From Pseudonocardia terrae (GTDB taxonomy: Bacteria > Actinomycetota > Actinomycetes > Mycobacteriales > Pseudonocardiaceae): DNA of 61,173 bases. Every line of letters starts with the position of its first letter. The first letter of the stretch is position 1. A program made the translations under genes and the position numbers. The notes below the pieces were generated by a model that searched no databases, had not been told where the DNA came from, and saw nothing but the letters and a program-made list of their open reading frames with translations. The stretch is taken from contig NZ_JAJTTE010000046.1 of the NCBI RefSeq assembly GCF_021343995.1, forward strand, positions 1 to 61,173, given 5' to 3'. This document shows, piece after piece, positions 14,472 through 21,815 of this stretch.

Positions 14472-16472
14472 GTGGGGACGTTCCTGCAGTTCGTGGTCCT
14501 GGGCCTGGGTCTCGGGTCCATCTACATCGGTCTCGGCACGGGCCTGCTGCTCGTGCACCGGGCCACCGGCATCATCAACTTCGCGCAGGGCGCGATGGCC
14601 ATGTGGGGCGCCTACGTCTTCGCGCAGCTGCGCGTGGACGGGCGGCTCGTCTTCCCGATCGGCTCGATCGAGTTCGCCCGCCGGCCCACGGTCGCGGTCG
14701 CGGCGGTGATCGGTCTCGTGACGGCCTTCGTGCTCGGCCTCGTGGTGCACTACCTGGTGTTCCGGCCCGTGCGCAACGCCCCGGTGCTGGCCCAGGTGGT
14801 CGTGTCCGTCGCGGTCATGATCACCCTTCAGGCGCTGGTGGTCCTGCGCTTCGGGGCGAACAACATCGACGTCGCGTCGATCCTCCCGGAGGGCACGATC
14901 CACGTGCTCGACGTGGACCTGCCCACGCGCGAGATCATCATGGCGGCGATCATGGTCGTGCTCGCCGCGGCCGTCTGGGCCTACCTGCGGTTCACGCGCG
15001 CCGGCGTGGCCACCCGCGCGGCGTCGGAGAACGAGCGCGCCGCCGTGCTGATGGGCTTCTCGCCGGACCGGCTCGCCGCGGTCGCCCAGGTCGTCGCGGT
15101 GATGATCGGCACCATCTCCGTGATGCTCGGCAGCTCGCTGACCGGTCTGAACCCGGACAACTACACGCTCCTGGTCGTCCCCGCGCTGGCGGTACTGCTG
15201 GTCGCGCGGATGGAGTCCATCGGGGTCGTGGTGGTCGCGGCGCTGCTGCTCGGCGCGTTCCAGTCGGTGATCGGCCTGCTGGTGACCAAGTCCTGGTGGC
15301 CGGTGTGGGCGCAGTCGGGGCTGGACCAGGTCATCCCGTTCGCCGTGGTCATGGTGATCCTCTTCGTGCAGGGCAAGCGCCTGCCGTCGCGCGGCTCTTT
15401 GCAGACGCTGCGGCTGCCCGACGTGGCGATCCCGAAGCTCAAGCCGATCCCGGCCGTGATCCTGCTGGTGCTGGGCGTGGCGGCGCTGTCGCTCACCACC
15501 GGCACCTACCGGTTCGGCGTCACGACGTCGATCATCGTCATGCTCCTGGCGCTGTCCTACGTGGTCATCACCGGGTACCTCGGGCAGATCTCGCTGGCCC
15601 AGGGTGCGTTCGCCGGCGCCGCGGGCTTCTGCCTGTCGAAGGTGACCACGGAGTGGGGCGTGCCGTTCCCGCTGTCGCTGATCCTCTGCGCCCTGGTCGC
15701 CACCGCGCTGGGCATGCTCGTGGCCCTGCCGGCCTTCCGGATCCGGGGCGCCCAACTGGCGATCATCACGATCGCGGCGGCGCTGGCCATCGAACGCTTC
15801 GTGTTCAACAACTACACGCTCACGCCGCCCGAGGGAAACCCGATCGCCGACGCCACCCTCTTGGGCCTCAACCTGGGCGTCCGCGAGGGGCGCGACCTGT
15901 CCCGCATGGCGTTCTCGCTGATGGTGCTGGTGGTCGCGGCCATCCTCGTGTGGGTGTTCATCAGGGTCGCGTCCGGTGACACGGGCCGCACCTTCCTGGC
16001 GGTGCGCGCCAACGAGCGGGCTGCGGCGTCGAGCGGCATCAACGTCCGCAAGACCAAGCTGATCGGCTTCGCGATCTCGGCGTTCATCGCGGGCATCGCG
16101 GGCTGCCTCATCGGGTTCAGCCGCGGCCAGCTCTCCGCCGAGTCGTTCACGGTGTTCGCCGGCCTGCAGGTGCTCGCCGTCGCCTACCTCGGCGGCATCA
16201 CCAGCGTCGGCGGTGCGATCGTGGCCGGCGTCCTCGGCCCGCTCGGCATCGTCTACGTCCTGCTGCGGGGCGTGTTCGACCTCGGCGAGTACTACCCGCT
16301 GATCTCGGGCCTCGGCCTCATCCTCACCGCGATCCTCAACCCGGTCGGCATCGCCGGCGCCACCCGCGAGCAGGTCGACTGGGTCAGGAGCAAGCTCCGC
16401 CGCGGCCCGGCAGCCGGGCCGTCCGCGGAGACCGGGTCCGCCGCACCCCGGAAGGAGCCGTCCCGTGTCTGA
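14472..16472 (+). CDS. Fused LivH-LivM branched-chain-type ABC permease
   Basis: 666 residues joining both membrane subunits that are usually separate. The LivH half (about 1-300) has LVHRATGIINFAQGAMAMWG, ASENERAAVLMGFSPDRLAA and the loop near LTGLNPDNYTL. The LivM half (about 325-640) has VVITGYLGQISLAQGAFAGA, VALPAFRIRGAQLAIIT and VRANERAAASSGINVRKTKL. GTG 14472 has an excellent GGAGGAAAG ribosome site. It lies 49 bases after the binding-protein gene and overlaps the first ATPase gene by eight bases. Confidence 0.9.
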   Translation: MGTFLQFVVLGLGLGSIYIGLGTGLLLVHRATGIINFAQGAMAMWGAYVFAQLRVDGRLVFPIGSIEFARRPTVAVAAVIGLVTAFVLGLVVHYLVFRPVRNAPVLAQVVVSVAVMITLQALVVLRFGANNIDVASILPEGTIHVLDVDLPTREIIMAAIMVVLAAAVWAYLRFTRAGVATRAASENERAAVLMGFSPDRLAAVAQVVAVMIGTISVMLGSSLTGLNPDNYTLLVVPALAVLLVARMESIGVVVVAALLLGAFQSVIGLLVTKSWWPVWAQSGLDQVIPFAVVMVILFVQGKRLPSRGSLQTLRLPDVAIPKLKPIPAVILLVLGVAALSLTTGTYRFGVTTSIIVMLLALSYVVITGYLGQISLAQGAFAGAAGFCLSKVTTEWGVPFPLSLILCALVATALGMLVALPAFRIRGAQLAIITIAAALAIERFVFNNYTLTPPEGNPIADATLLGLNLGVREGRDLSRMAFSLMVLVVAAILVWVFIRVASGDTGRTFLAVRANERAAASSGINVRKTKLIGFAISAFIAGIAGCLIGFSRGQLSAESFTVFAGLQVLAVAYLGGITSVGGAIVAGVLGPLGIVYVLLRGVFDLGEYYPLISGLGLILTAILNPVGIAGATREQVDWVRSKLRRGPAAGPSAETGSAAPRKEPSRV

Positions 16473-17259
16473 CCACTCCGCGTCCGCCCCCTCCGCGCAG
16501 CGCGGGCTGCACGCCCGCGAGCTGACCGTCCGCTACGGCGGGCTGGTGGCCAACGACTCGGTGACCATCGACGTCGAGCCCGGCCGCGTCGTCGGGCTGA
16601 TCGGCCCCAACGGCGCGGGCAAGACCACGTTCGTCGACGCCGTCAGCGGGTTCACCGCGGCCGAGGGCGAGATCACCCTCGACGGCGCGCGGATCGACGC
16701 CCTGCCGCCGCACGAGCGGCGGGCGGCGGGTCTGTCCCGGACCTGGCAGTCCGGCGAGCTCTTCGGCAACCTCTCGGTGGCCGAGAACCTGCTCGTGGCG
16801 GCCCGGACCGGTGGTTGGCGCACCCTGGCCCGCGACATCTTCGTCCGGCGCCGGCGCGGGGCGGGCGACGAGGTCGCGGCCCGGGCGCTGGAGGTCGTCG
16901 GGCTCGACGGGGTGGCCGACACCCTGGCCCGCGACCTCACCCTCGGCCAGCAGAAGCTCGTCGGTGTCGCGCGGGCGCTGGCCGGCGGCGCCGAGGTCCT
17001 GCTGCTCGACGAGCCGGCCGCCGGCCTGGACTCCATGGAGAGCCAGGCCTTCGCGGCGCGGGTCCGGTCGATCGCGGACTCCGGTCCCGGCATCCTGCTG
17101 ATCGACCACGACATGTCCCTGGTCCTGGGCGTCTGCGACATCGTCACCGTGCTGGAGTTCGGCAAGCAGATCTTCACGGGCACTCCCGCCGAGGCCCGGA
17201 CCGACCCGACGGTGGTGGCGGCCTACCTGGGCGCCCCGGTGGAGGCGAGCCATGCCTGA
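16465..17259 (+). CDS. ABC transporter ATP-binding protein (LivG type)
   Basis: 264 residues with Walker A GPNGAGKT (about 47-54), a signature variant LTLGQQKLVGVARAL, Walker B VLLLDEPAAGLDS and the H-loop in IDHDMSLVL. LivG-type traits are the ENLLVAA segment and the C-terminal AYLGAP. The GTG start sits eight bases inside the permease gene, and the stop overlaps the next ATPase by eight bases. It powers the importer together with the LivF-type partner. Confidence 0.92.
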   Translation: MSDHSASAPSAQRGLHARELTVRYGGLVANDSVTIDVEPGRVVGLIGPNGAGKTTFVDAVSGFTAAEGEITLDGARIDALPPHERRAAGLSRTWQSGELFGNLSVAENLLVAARTGGWRTLARDIFVRRRRGAGDEVAARALEVVGLDGVADTLARDLTLGQQKLVGVARALAGGAEVLLLDEPAAGLDSMESQAFAARVRSIADSGPGILLIDHDMSLVLGVCDIVTVLEFGKQIFTGTPAEARTDPTVVAAYLGAPVEASHA

Positions 17260-18031
17260 GTCCCCCGCACAGGAACCCACAGAGGCTTCGCGGGAGCCCC
17301 TGCTCGAGACCGTCGACCTGGCCGCCGGGTACAACGGCGTGGCCGCGATCCGCGGGCTGTCACTGTCGGTCGGGCCGGGCGAGGTCGTCGCGCTGCTGGG
17401 ACCCAACGGTGCCGGCAAGACGACCTCACTGCTGGCGATGGTCGGCCTGGTGCGCCCGCTCGCCGGGGAGGTCCGGGTGCTCGGCGCGCCGCTGGGCCGG
17501 CGCCGCCCGCACCAGATCGCCCGGGCCGGTGTGCTGCTCGTGCCCGACGACCGCGGCATCTTCTACGGCCTCACCGTCCGGGAGCACCTGCGGCTCGCGG
17601 CCCGCAAGGCCGATGCGGAGCGCGAGACGCAGGTCCTCGACCGCTTCCCCGTGCTGCGGAAGCTGGAGGGCCGCCGGGCGGGCCTGATGTCCGGCGGCGA
17701 GCAGCAGATGCTGGCGATCGCGAAGGCGCTGCTGGCCCGGCCCAAGGTGCTGATCATCGACGAGATGAGCCTCGGGCTCGCGCCGAAGATCGTGCAGGAG
17801 ATGCTGCCGGCGATCCGGGACCTCGCCAAGGAGGACGGCATCGGGCTCGTGCTGGTCGAGCAGCACATCGAGCTTGCGCTGTCGATCGCCGACCGGGGCG
17901 TGATCCTCAACCACGGCCGCGTCGTCCTCACCGGGGCGGCGGGCGACCTGCTCCGCGACCGGCACCTCGTCGAGGCGGCCTACTTCGGCGCGGAGCAGTT
18001 CGCCGACACGGAGGGCACGCTCGCCGGATGA
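17252..18031 (+). CDS. ABC transporter ATP-binding protein (LivF type)
   Basis: 259 residues: Walker A GPNGAGKTT, signature LMSGGEQQMLAIAKALLARP, Walker B VLIIDEMSLGLAP, and VEQHIELALSIADRG, the LivF hallmark. The ending AAYFGAEQF is also typical. ATG 17252 lies inside the preceding gene and its stop overlaps the hydrolase start (ATGA, 18028-18031). Confidence 0.92.
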   Translation: MPESPAQEPTEASREPLLETVDLAAGYNGVAAIRGLSLSVGPGEVVALLGPNGAGKTTSLLAMVGLVRPLAGEVRVLGAPLGRRRPHQIARAGVLLVPDDRGIFYGLTVREHLRLAARKADAERETQVLDRFPVLRKLEGRRAGLMSGGEQQMLAIAKALLARPKVLIIDEMSLGLAPKIVQEMLPAIRDLAKEDGIGLVLVEQHIELALSIADRGVILNHGRVVLTGAAGDLLRDRHLVEAAYFGAEQFADTEGTLAG

Positions 18032-18867
18032 CCGCCGTCCTCGGCCCGACGACCGCCACCTCCACCGACGGGGTCCCGATCGCCTACCGGCGCCGGCCCG
18101 GTCCCGGGACGGTGCCGCTGGTGCTGGTCCACGGCACGTCCGCACACGCGGGCTGGTGGGAACATCTCCTGCCCGCGCTGCCGGACCGGTTCGCCGTGGT
18201 GAGCATGGACCTCGCCGGGCACGGCGACTCCGGGCGCCGCGCGGTGTACGACCTGGACTCCTGGTCCGAGGACGTCCTGGCCGTCGTCCGGCAGGCGTTC
18301 GACGGGCCGGCGGTGCTGGTCGGGCACAGCGTCGGCGGGCTCGTGGTGGCCGGGGCGGCGGTGCTCGACCCGGCCGCCGTCGCGGCCACCGTGCTCGTCG
18401 ACTCGATCGTGGTCGACGGCAGCCCGGCCCAGGCCTCGGAGTGGCGGCCGCCGCGCGCGTCGCGGATCTTCGCCGATCTCGACGAGGTGGCCTCCCGGTT
18501 CCGGCTCACCCCGCCCCAGCCGGAGGCCGATCCGGGCGTGCTGCGCGCGATCGCCGAGGGCTCGGTGCGCGCGGTGCCCGGCGGCTACGCCTGGAAGGTC
18601 GACCCGTTGATCTTCGGCGCGGTCGGGAGACCGGGCATGTGCACGCGCCTGCCCGACCTGCCCGGCCCGGTCGCGGTCGTCCGCGGCGAGCTGTCGGTGC
18701 TGGTCCCGCCCTCGGCCGGGGCCGACCTGGCCGCACTGACCGGGCGCCCGGTGCCGCAGTTCGACGTCCCCGGCGCCCACCACCACCTGATGATCGACCA
18801 CCCGGTCGAGCTGGCCGCGGCGCTGCAGGAGGCGCTCGCCGTCGTCTCGCCGCCCCAGAGGAGTTGA
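18028..18867 (+). CDS. Alpha/beta-fold hydrolase
   Basis: 279 residues. Oxyanion motif LVHGTSAHAGWW (about 31-42), SMDLAGHGDSG, nucleophile elbow GHSVGG (Ser near 98) and a C-terminal His in GAHHHLMIDHP complete a catalytic triad. It could hydrolyse an ester, a lactone or a carbon-carbon bond in the pathway fed by the upstream importer. Overlap with the ATPase gene (ATGA) and with the MaoC start shows tight coupling. Confidence 0.88.
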   Translation: MTAVLGPTTATSTDGVPIAYRRRPGPGTVPLVLVHGTSAHAGWWEHLLPALPDRFAVVSMDLAGHGDSGRRAVYDLDSWSEDVLAVVRQAFDGPAVLVGHSVGGLVVAGAAVLDPAAVAATVLVDSIVVDGSPAQASEWRPPRASRIFADLDEVASRFRLTPPQPEADPGVLRAIAEGSVRAVPGGYAWKVDPLIFGAVGRPGMCTRLPDLPGPVAVVRGELSVLVPPSAGADLAALTGRPVPQFDVPGAHHHLMIDHPVELAAALQEALAVVSPPQRS

Positions 18868-19328
18868 GTGCGCTGACCGCCTTCGCCGCCGTCCCCGACC
18901 TGCTCGCCGTCACCCCCGGCACCGAGTTGGGCCACAGCTCGTGGCGCGTGGTCGAGCAGCCGCGGGTCGACACGTTCGCCGACGCGACCGACGACCACCA
19001 GTGGATCCACGTCGACCGGGCCCGGGCGGCCGACGGGCCGTACGGCACCACGATCGCCCACGGCATGCTGACGTTGTCGCTGGTGCCGACCATGATCGGC
19101 GAGGTCGCGACCGTGCCCTCCGCGACCTTCGGCCTCAACTACGGCTTCGACAAGGTCCGCTTCACCGCGCCCGTGCCCACCGGCTCCCGCGTCCGCGCCG
19201 CCGTCAGCGTGGTCGCCGCCGACCCGGTCCCCGGCGGGGCGAAGGTGACCTTCCGCGCCGTCGTCGAGCTGGAGGGTTCCGACCGCCCCGCCTGCGTCGC
19301 CGACATGATCATCATCTGGATGGAGTAG
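18864..19328 (+). CDS. MaoC-family (R)-specific enoyl-CoA hydratase
   Basis: About 154 residues. The hydratase-2 motif is visible as ATDDHQWIHVD with the catalytic Asp/His, followed by GPYGTTIAHGMLTLSLVP and NYGFDKVRFTAPVPTGSRVR. It would hydrate a 2-enoyl-CoA. The start is uncertain: TTG 18864 overlaps the hydrolase stop, while CTG 18873 has a better-spaced AGAGGAG. I took the first because it gives translational coupling. It is the last gene of the operon; an inverted repeat follows. Confidence 0.85.
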   Translation: MSALTAFAAVPDLLAVTPGTELGHSSWRVVEQPRVDTFADATDDHQWIHVDRARAADGPYGTTIAHGMLTLSLVPTMIGEVATVPSATFGLNYGFDKVRFTAPVPTGSRVRAAVSVVAADPVPGGAKVTFRAVVELEGSDRPACVADMIIIWME

Positions 19329-19346
19329 ACCCGCGGCTCCGCAGGC

Positions 19347-19388
19347 TGTGCGCGGTGAGTGGTGCAGGAGCGCTCCTCGCCGCGCACA
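19347..19388 (+). terminator. Terminator-like inverted repeat after maoC
   Basis: TGTGCGCGG (19347-19355) pairs with CCGCGCACA (19380-19388); the interior holds a further palindrome AGGAGCGCTCCT. It lies 19 bases after the MaoC stop. Confidence 0.55.
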
Positions 19389-19468
19389 GTGCTGTCCGGT
19401 GTCGGGCGCAGCCGCCAGGCGCTGTCGGGCGGCTCGGCCGTCCAGCGGTGTGGCTCGGCTGTCCGCTG

Positions 19469-19780
19469 TCAGCCGGCGTGCGTCGCTTCGGGGTGGTGCT
19501 GCTCGTCGAGGCCGGGGATCGGGATGCGGGCGAGGTGGGCCTCGCGTGCGACGGCGACCGTGGGCCGCACGGCGAAGAGGATCGAGCCGACGAGGAAGAG
19601 CCAGTCGGCCTGCAGCGTGAGGGCGTCGGAGAAGAAACACACGCTGCCGATCACGAACGCGACCGCCGCCGCGAACTCCACCAGCGTGTAGACCTTCTGG
19701 TAGCGGCCGTAGACCTCGCGGTGCCGCGGGGTCGCGGCCGGGCGGCGGGGGTCGAAGATCCGGCTGCGCGCGCTCCTCAC
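19469..19780 (-). CDS. YrhK-like small membrane protein
   Basis: 103 residues with two membrane helices: YTLVEFAAAVAFVIGSVCFF and DWLFLVGSILFAVRPTVAV, the second matching the YrhK domain pattern. The function is not known. GTG 19780 was chosen because GAGGAGG lies eight bases upstream; a GTG at 19870 overlapping the preceding gene's stop is also possible. It follows the small zinc-ribbon gene in the same direction. Confidence 0.65.
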   Translation of the reverse strand: MRSARSRIFDPRRPAATPRHREVYGRYQKVYTLVEFAAAVAFVIGSVCFFSDALTLQADWLFLVGSILFAVRPTVAVAREAHLARIPIPGLDEQHHPEATHAG

Positions 19781-19866
19781 CGGTGGGTCCTCCTCGATCG
19801 TCGTGGGCCGCGGGCTGTCGGCCCCCTCGTCGGGGGTGCTACCTCGGTGGTTGCGCCACGAAACCC

Positions 19867-20031
19867 TCACTCGTCCTCGGGGTAGGGCTCGCCGCACCGC
19901 CAGCACCGGTCCCGCGGGGCGGACGGGTCGTCCGTCGGCATGGCCCCGCAGGCCGGGCACAGCTGGTGCAGCCAGCAGACCGGGTCGCCGCCCGGCTCGT
20001 CGTCCCGATCGTGACCGCGCTCCTCTGTCAT
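19867..20031 (-). CDS. Small zinc-ribbon protein
   Basis: 54 residues from ATG 20031, highly acidic, with two CxxC pairs: CPACGAMPTDD and RCWRCGEPYPEDE, a clear zinc-ribbon knuckle pair. An additional Cys lies in PVCWLHQ. No catalytic domain; it may act as a small metal-binding adaptor. The start codon lies 115 bases from the divergent hsp20 gene, so the two may share a control region. It is probably cotranscribed with the YrhK-like gene downstream. Confidence 0.6.
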   Translation of the reverse strand: MTEERGHDRDDEPGGDPVCWLHQLCPACGAMPTDDPSAPRDRCWRCGEPYPEDE

Positions 20032-20069
20032 CCCACCACTGTGACGTGCTCCACCTCCTCGAAGTGGGA

Positions 20070-20090
20070 ATTGAGTCGGGTCGACTCACG
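20070..20090 (+). promoter_or_regulatory. HAIR-like HspR operator upstream of hsp20
   Basis: ATTGAGT, seven bases, then ACTCACG closely match the HspR inverted repeat CTTGAGT-N7-ACTCAAG. It lies 57-77 bases before the hsp20 start. HspR itself is not encoded in the window. Confidence 0.65.
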
Positions 20091-20146
20091 TTTGCTCAGT
20101 CAGACGCTGCGAACCCCGCCAGCGACCAGCATCGAGGAGACACACC

Positions 20147-20662
20147 ATGAGCACCCTGATCCCGCGCCGCGACCCCTTCTTCGCCGAGTTCGACGCCCTC
20201 GTCCGCCGCGCCTTCGGTCCCTCCCCCGTGCGTTTCGCGCGCCCGGAGACCGGGTTCACCCCGGCCGCCGAGGTGGCCCGCGACGGCGACGACGCCCTGG
20301 TCTCCCTGGAGGTCCCGGGCCTCGACCCCGCCACCGACGTCCACGTGGACGTCGAGGAGGGCCGGCTCGTCGTGCACGGCGCGCGCCGTGACGAGCGCGA
20401 CGAGGAGAACGACGGCCGCCGGTTCCGCGAGGTCCGCTACGGCTCCTTCCGCCGCAGCTTCGCCCTGCCGCAGCACGTCACCGCCGACACGGTGAGCGCC
20501 TCCTACGAGGCCGGCGTGCTCAAGGTCCGCGTGGCCGGCGCCTACGTCGAGCCGCAGAAGCCGGGCGTGACCAGCATTCCGGTGCAGGTCCCGACCGCCG
20601 CGCTGCCGGCGCAGGACGAGACCGCGGAGACGGGCTCCGAGCCGGGCTCCGAGCAGGAGTGA
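20147..20662 (+). CDS. Hsp20/alpha-crystallin small heat-shock protein
   Basis: 171 residues. The alpha-crystallin domain spans about 40-140: AAEVARDGDDALVSLEVPGL, RLVVHGARRDERDEE, REVRYGSFRRSFALPQHV and SYEAGVLKVRVAG, which holds the conserved A/G-x-L motif. The tail ends in acidic repeats (GSEPGSEQE), and TSIPVQV resembles the I-x-I/V oligomerisation motif. It holds unfolding proteins in an ATP-independent way. Control by HspR is suggested by the inverted repeat upstream. A perfect 13-bp hairpin follows. Confidence 0.93.
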   Translation: MSTLIPRRDPFFAEFDALVRRAFGPSPVRFARPETGFTPAAEVARDGDDALVSLEVPGLDPATDVHVDVEEGRLVVHGARRDERDEENDGRRFREVRYGSFRRSFALPQHVTADTVSASYEAGVLKVRVAGAYVEPQKPGVTSIPVQVPTAALPAQDETAETGSEPGSEQE

Positions 20663-20666
20663 TCCC

Positions 20667-20761
20667 GGCCGGTCGGGTGGTTCCGACCGACATCGCTGTG
20701 GCCTTCCTGGGTCGCGGCGGTGCGCCCGGCACGGAACGGCCGGTCGGGTGGTTCCGACCGA
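20667..20761. repeat. 24-bp direct repeat, each a hairpin
   Basis: GGCCGGTCGGGTGGTTCCGA plus CCGA occurs at 20667-20690 and 20738-20761. Each copy contains CGGTCGG and CCGACCG around GTGGTT, so each can fold. They sit between the hsp20 stop and its terminator, within the likely 3' untranslated region. Confidence 0.6.
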
Positions 20762-20770
20762 GGAGTGACG

Positions 20771-20801
20771 ACGGCACCCCGCCCGATGGGCGGGGTGCCG
20801 T
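20771..20801 (+). terminator. Strong terminator of hsp20
   Basis: CGGCACCCCGCCC (20772-20784) and GGGCGGGGTGCCG (20788-20800) form a perfect 13-bp stem with a three-base loop, followed by TTCC. Confidence 0.8.
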
Positions 20802-20861
20802 TCCGTTCTCGGGCCGCGCCGGTACCGAACGGGGCCGCTCCATCCCGGCGCCGTACTCCGT

Positions 20862-21460
20862 TGATCACCGGTCGTGGACCGCGACAGTCGAAAATCGACC
20901 GGCACTGTCCACTACCCGTGATCATGGCTCACAGCACGGTCACGACCCGTTCGCATGATCACCGCTTGTGGAGCGCGGACGTCGGAAAGCGACCCTCTCC
21001 GTCCACGACCGCCGATCACGGCCCCTCCGCACCCAGAACACTGCCTGATCACCAGCTCAGGAGCGCACTGGTCGGAGATCGACGGCCTCGCTCCAGACGA
21101 ATGATCATGCCTCGTCACAGTGGGGCGAGCCCCGCTCTGTTCACCGATCCCGGAGCGCCACGGTCGAAGATCGACGGTCCCCGCCCGGATCCGATGATCA
21201 TGGATCCCATACCGGGGAGGGCCCAGCCTGTGATCAGCGATCCTGGACTGTGACGGTCGGAGGTCGACGGTCCCCGCCCGGCCTCGGTGATCATGGCTCC
21301 CGCACAAGGGAGAGAGCGGCTGTGATCACCGATCCTGGACGGCGACGGTCGGAAATCGACCGCCCCGGTCCACGACCGATGATCATGGTTCCCACCCGCG
21401 ACCCGGGCCAGGCGAGACCGGGCCAGCCGACATGACCACCGCCGTGGACCGCGGCGGTGC
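20862..21460. repeat. Array of six and a half TGATCA-bounded units
   Basis: Units at 20862-20927, 20956-21021, 21046-21110, 21139-21203, 21231-21296 and 21323-21388 are each about 65 bp, separated by 24-28 bases of unrelated sequence, giving a ~92-bp period. A partial unit (TGACCACCGCCGTGGACCGC) abuts the usp stop. The consensus is TGATCACCG, GGAC, then a palindromic core like GGTCGGAAATCGACC, GTCCA and TGATCATGG. The array fills the gap between convergent hsp20 and usp genes. No other gene is seen here. Confidence 0.8.
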
Positions 21461-21464
21461 CCCT

Positions 21465-21815
21465 TCAGCGCTTGACGGCCAGCACCGGGACGTCGGCCTC
21501 GAGCAGCAGGCGCTGGGAGAGGCTGCCGAGCAGGGCCTTGCCGATCGGGGTGCGCTTCTTCATCCCGATCACCAGCAGGTCGACCTTGCCGGCGTACTCG
21601 TCGAGGGCGGCGAGGACGCAGTCGGCGAGGTCGGCGTGCCCGGTGCGCTCCCGGACGGTGATGGGCAGGTCGCTCGGCATCCCGACGACGTCGAGCGGGT
21701 CGAGGGCGAGGTTGAGCACGACCAGGTCCGTGTCGCGCAGGCGCGTCTCGTCGATCGCGGCCGAGAGGGCCGTCCGCCCCTCGGGCGAGTCCGGGACCGC
21801 CACCATCACCGTCAT
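21465..21815 (-). CDS. Universal stress protein (UspA family)
   Basis: 116 residues, a single short Usp domain: VMVAVPDSPEGRTALSAA at the start, LVVLNLALD, VDLLVIGMKKR and the end LLLEADVPVLAVK. The nucleotide-binding motif GxxGx9GS is degenerate: GMKKRTPIGKALLGS keeps the first Gly and the final Gly-Ser but has Lys at the second Gly, so ATP binding is uncertain. ATG 21815 overlaps the sugar transporter stop by ATGA, so it is the last gene of that transcript. Confidence 0.85.
   Translation of the reverse strand: MTVMVAVPDSPEGRTALSAAIDETRLRDTDLVVLNLALDPLDVVGMPSDLPITVRERTGHADLADCVLAALDEYAGKVDLLVIGMKKRTPIGKALLGSLSQRLLLEADVPVLAVKR

Noticed and set aside
20862..21460. Regular repeat-spacer array, possibly CRISPR
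   Set aside because: Units are about 65 bp, degenerate and internally palindromic; spacers are not unique-length inserts and no cas gene is present in the window.
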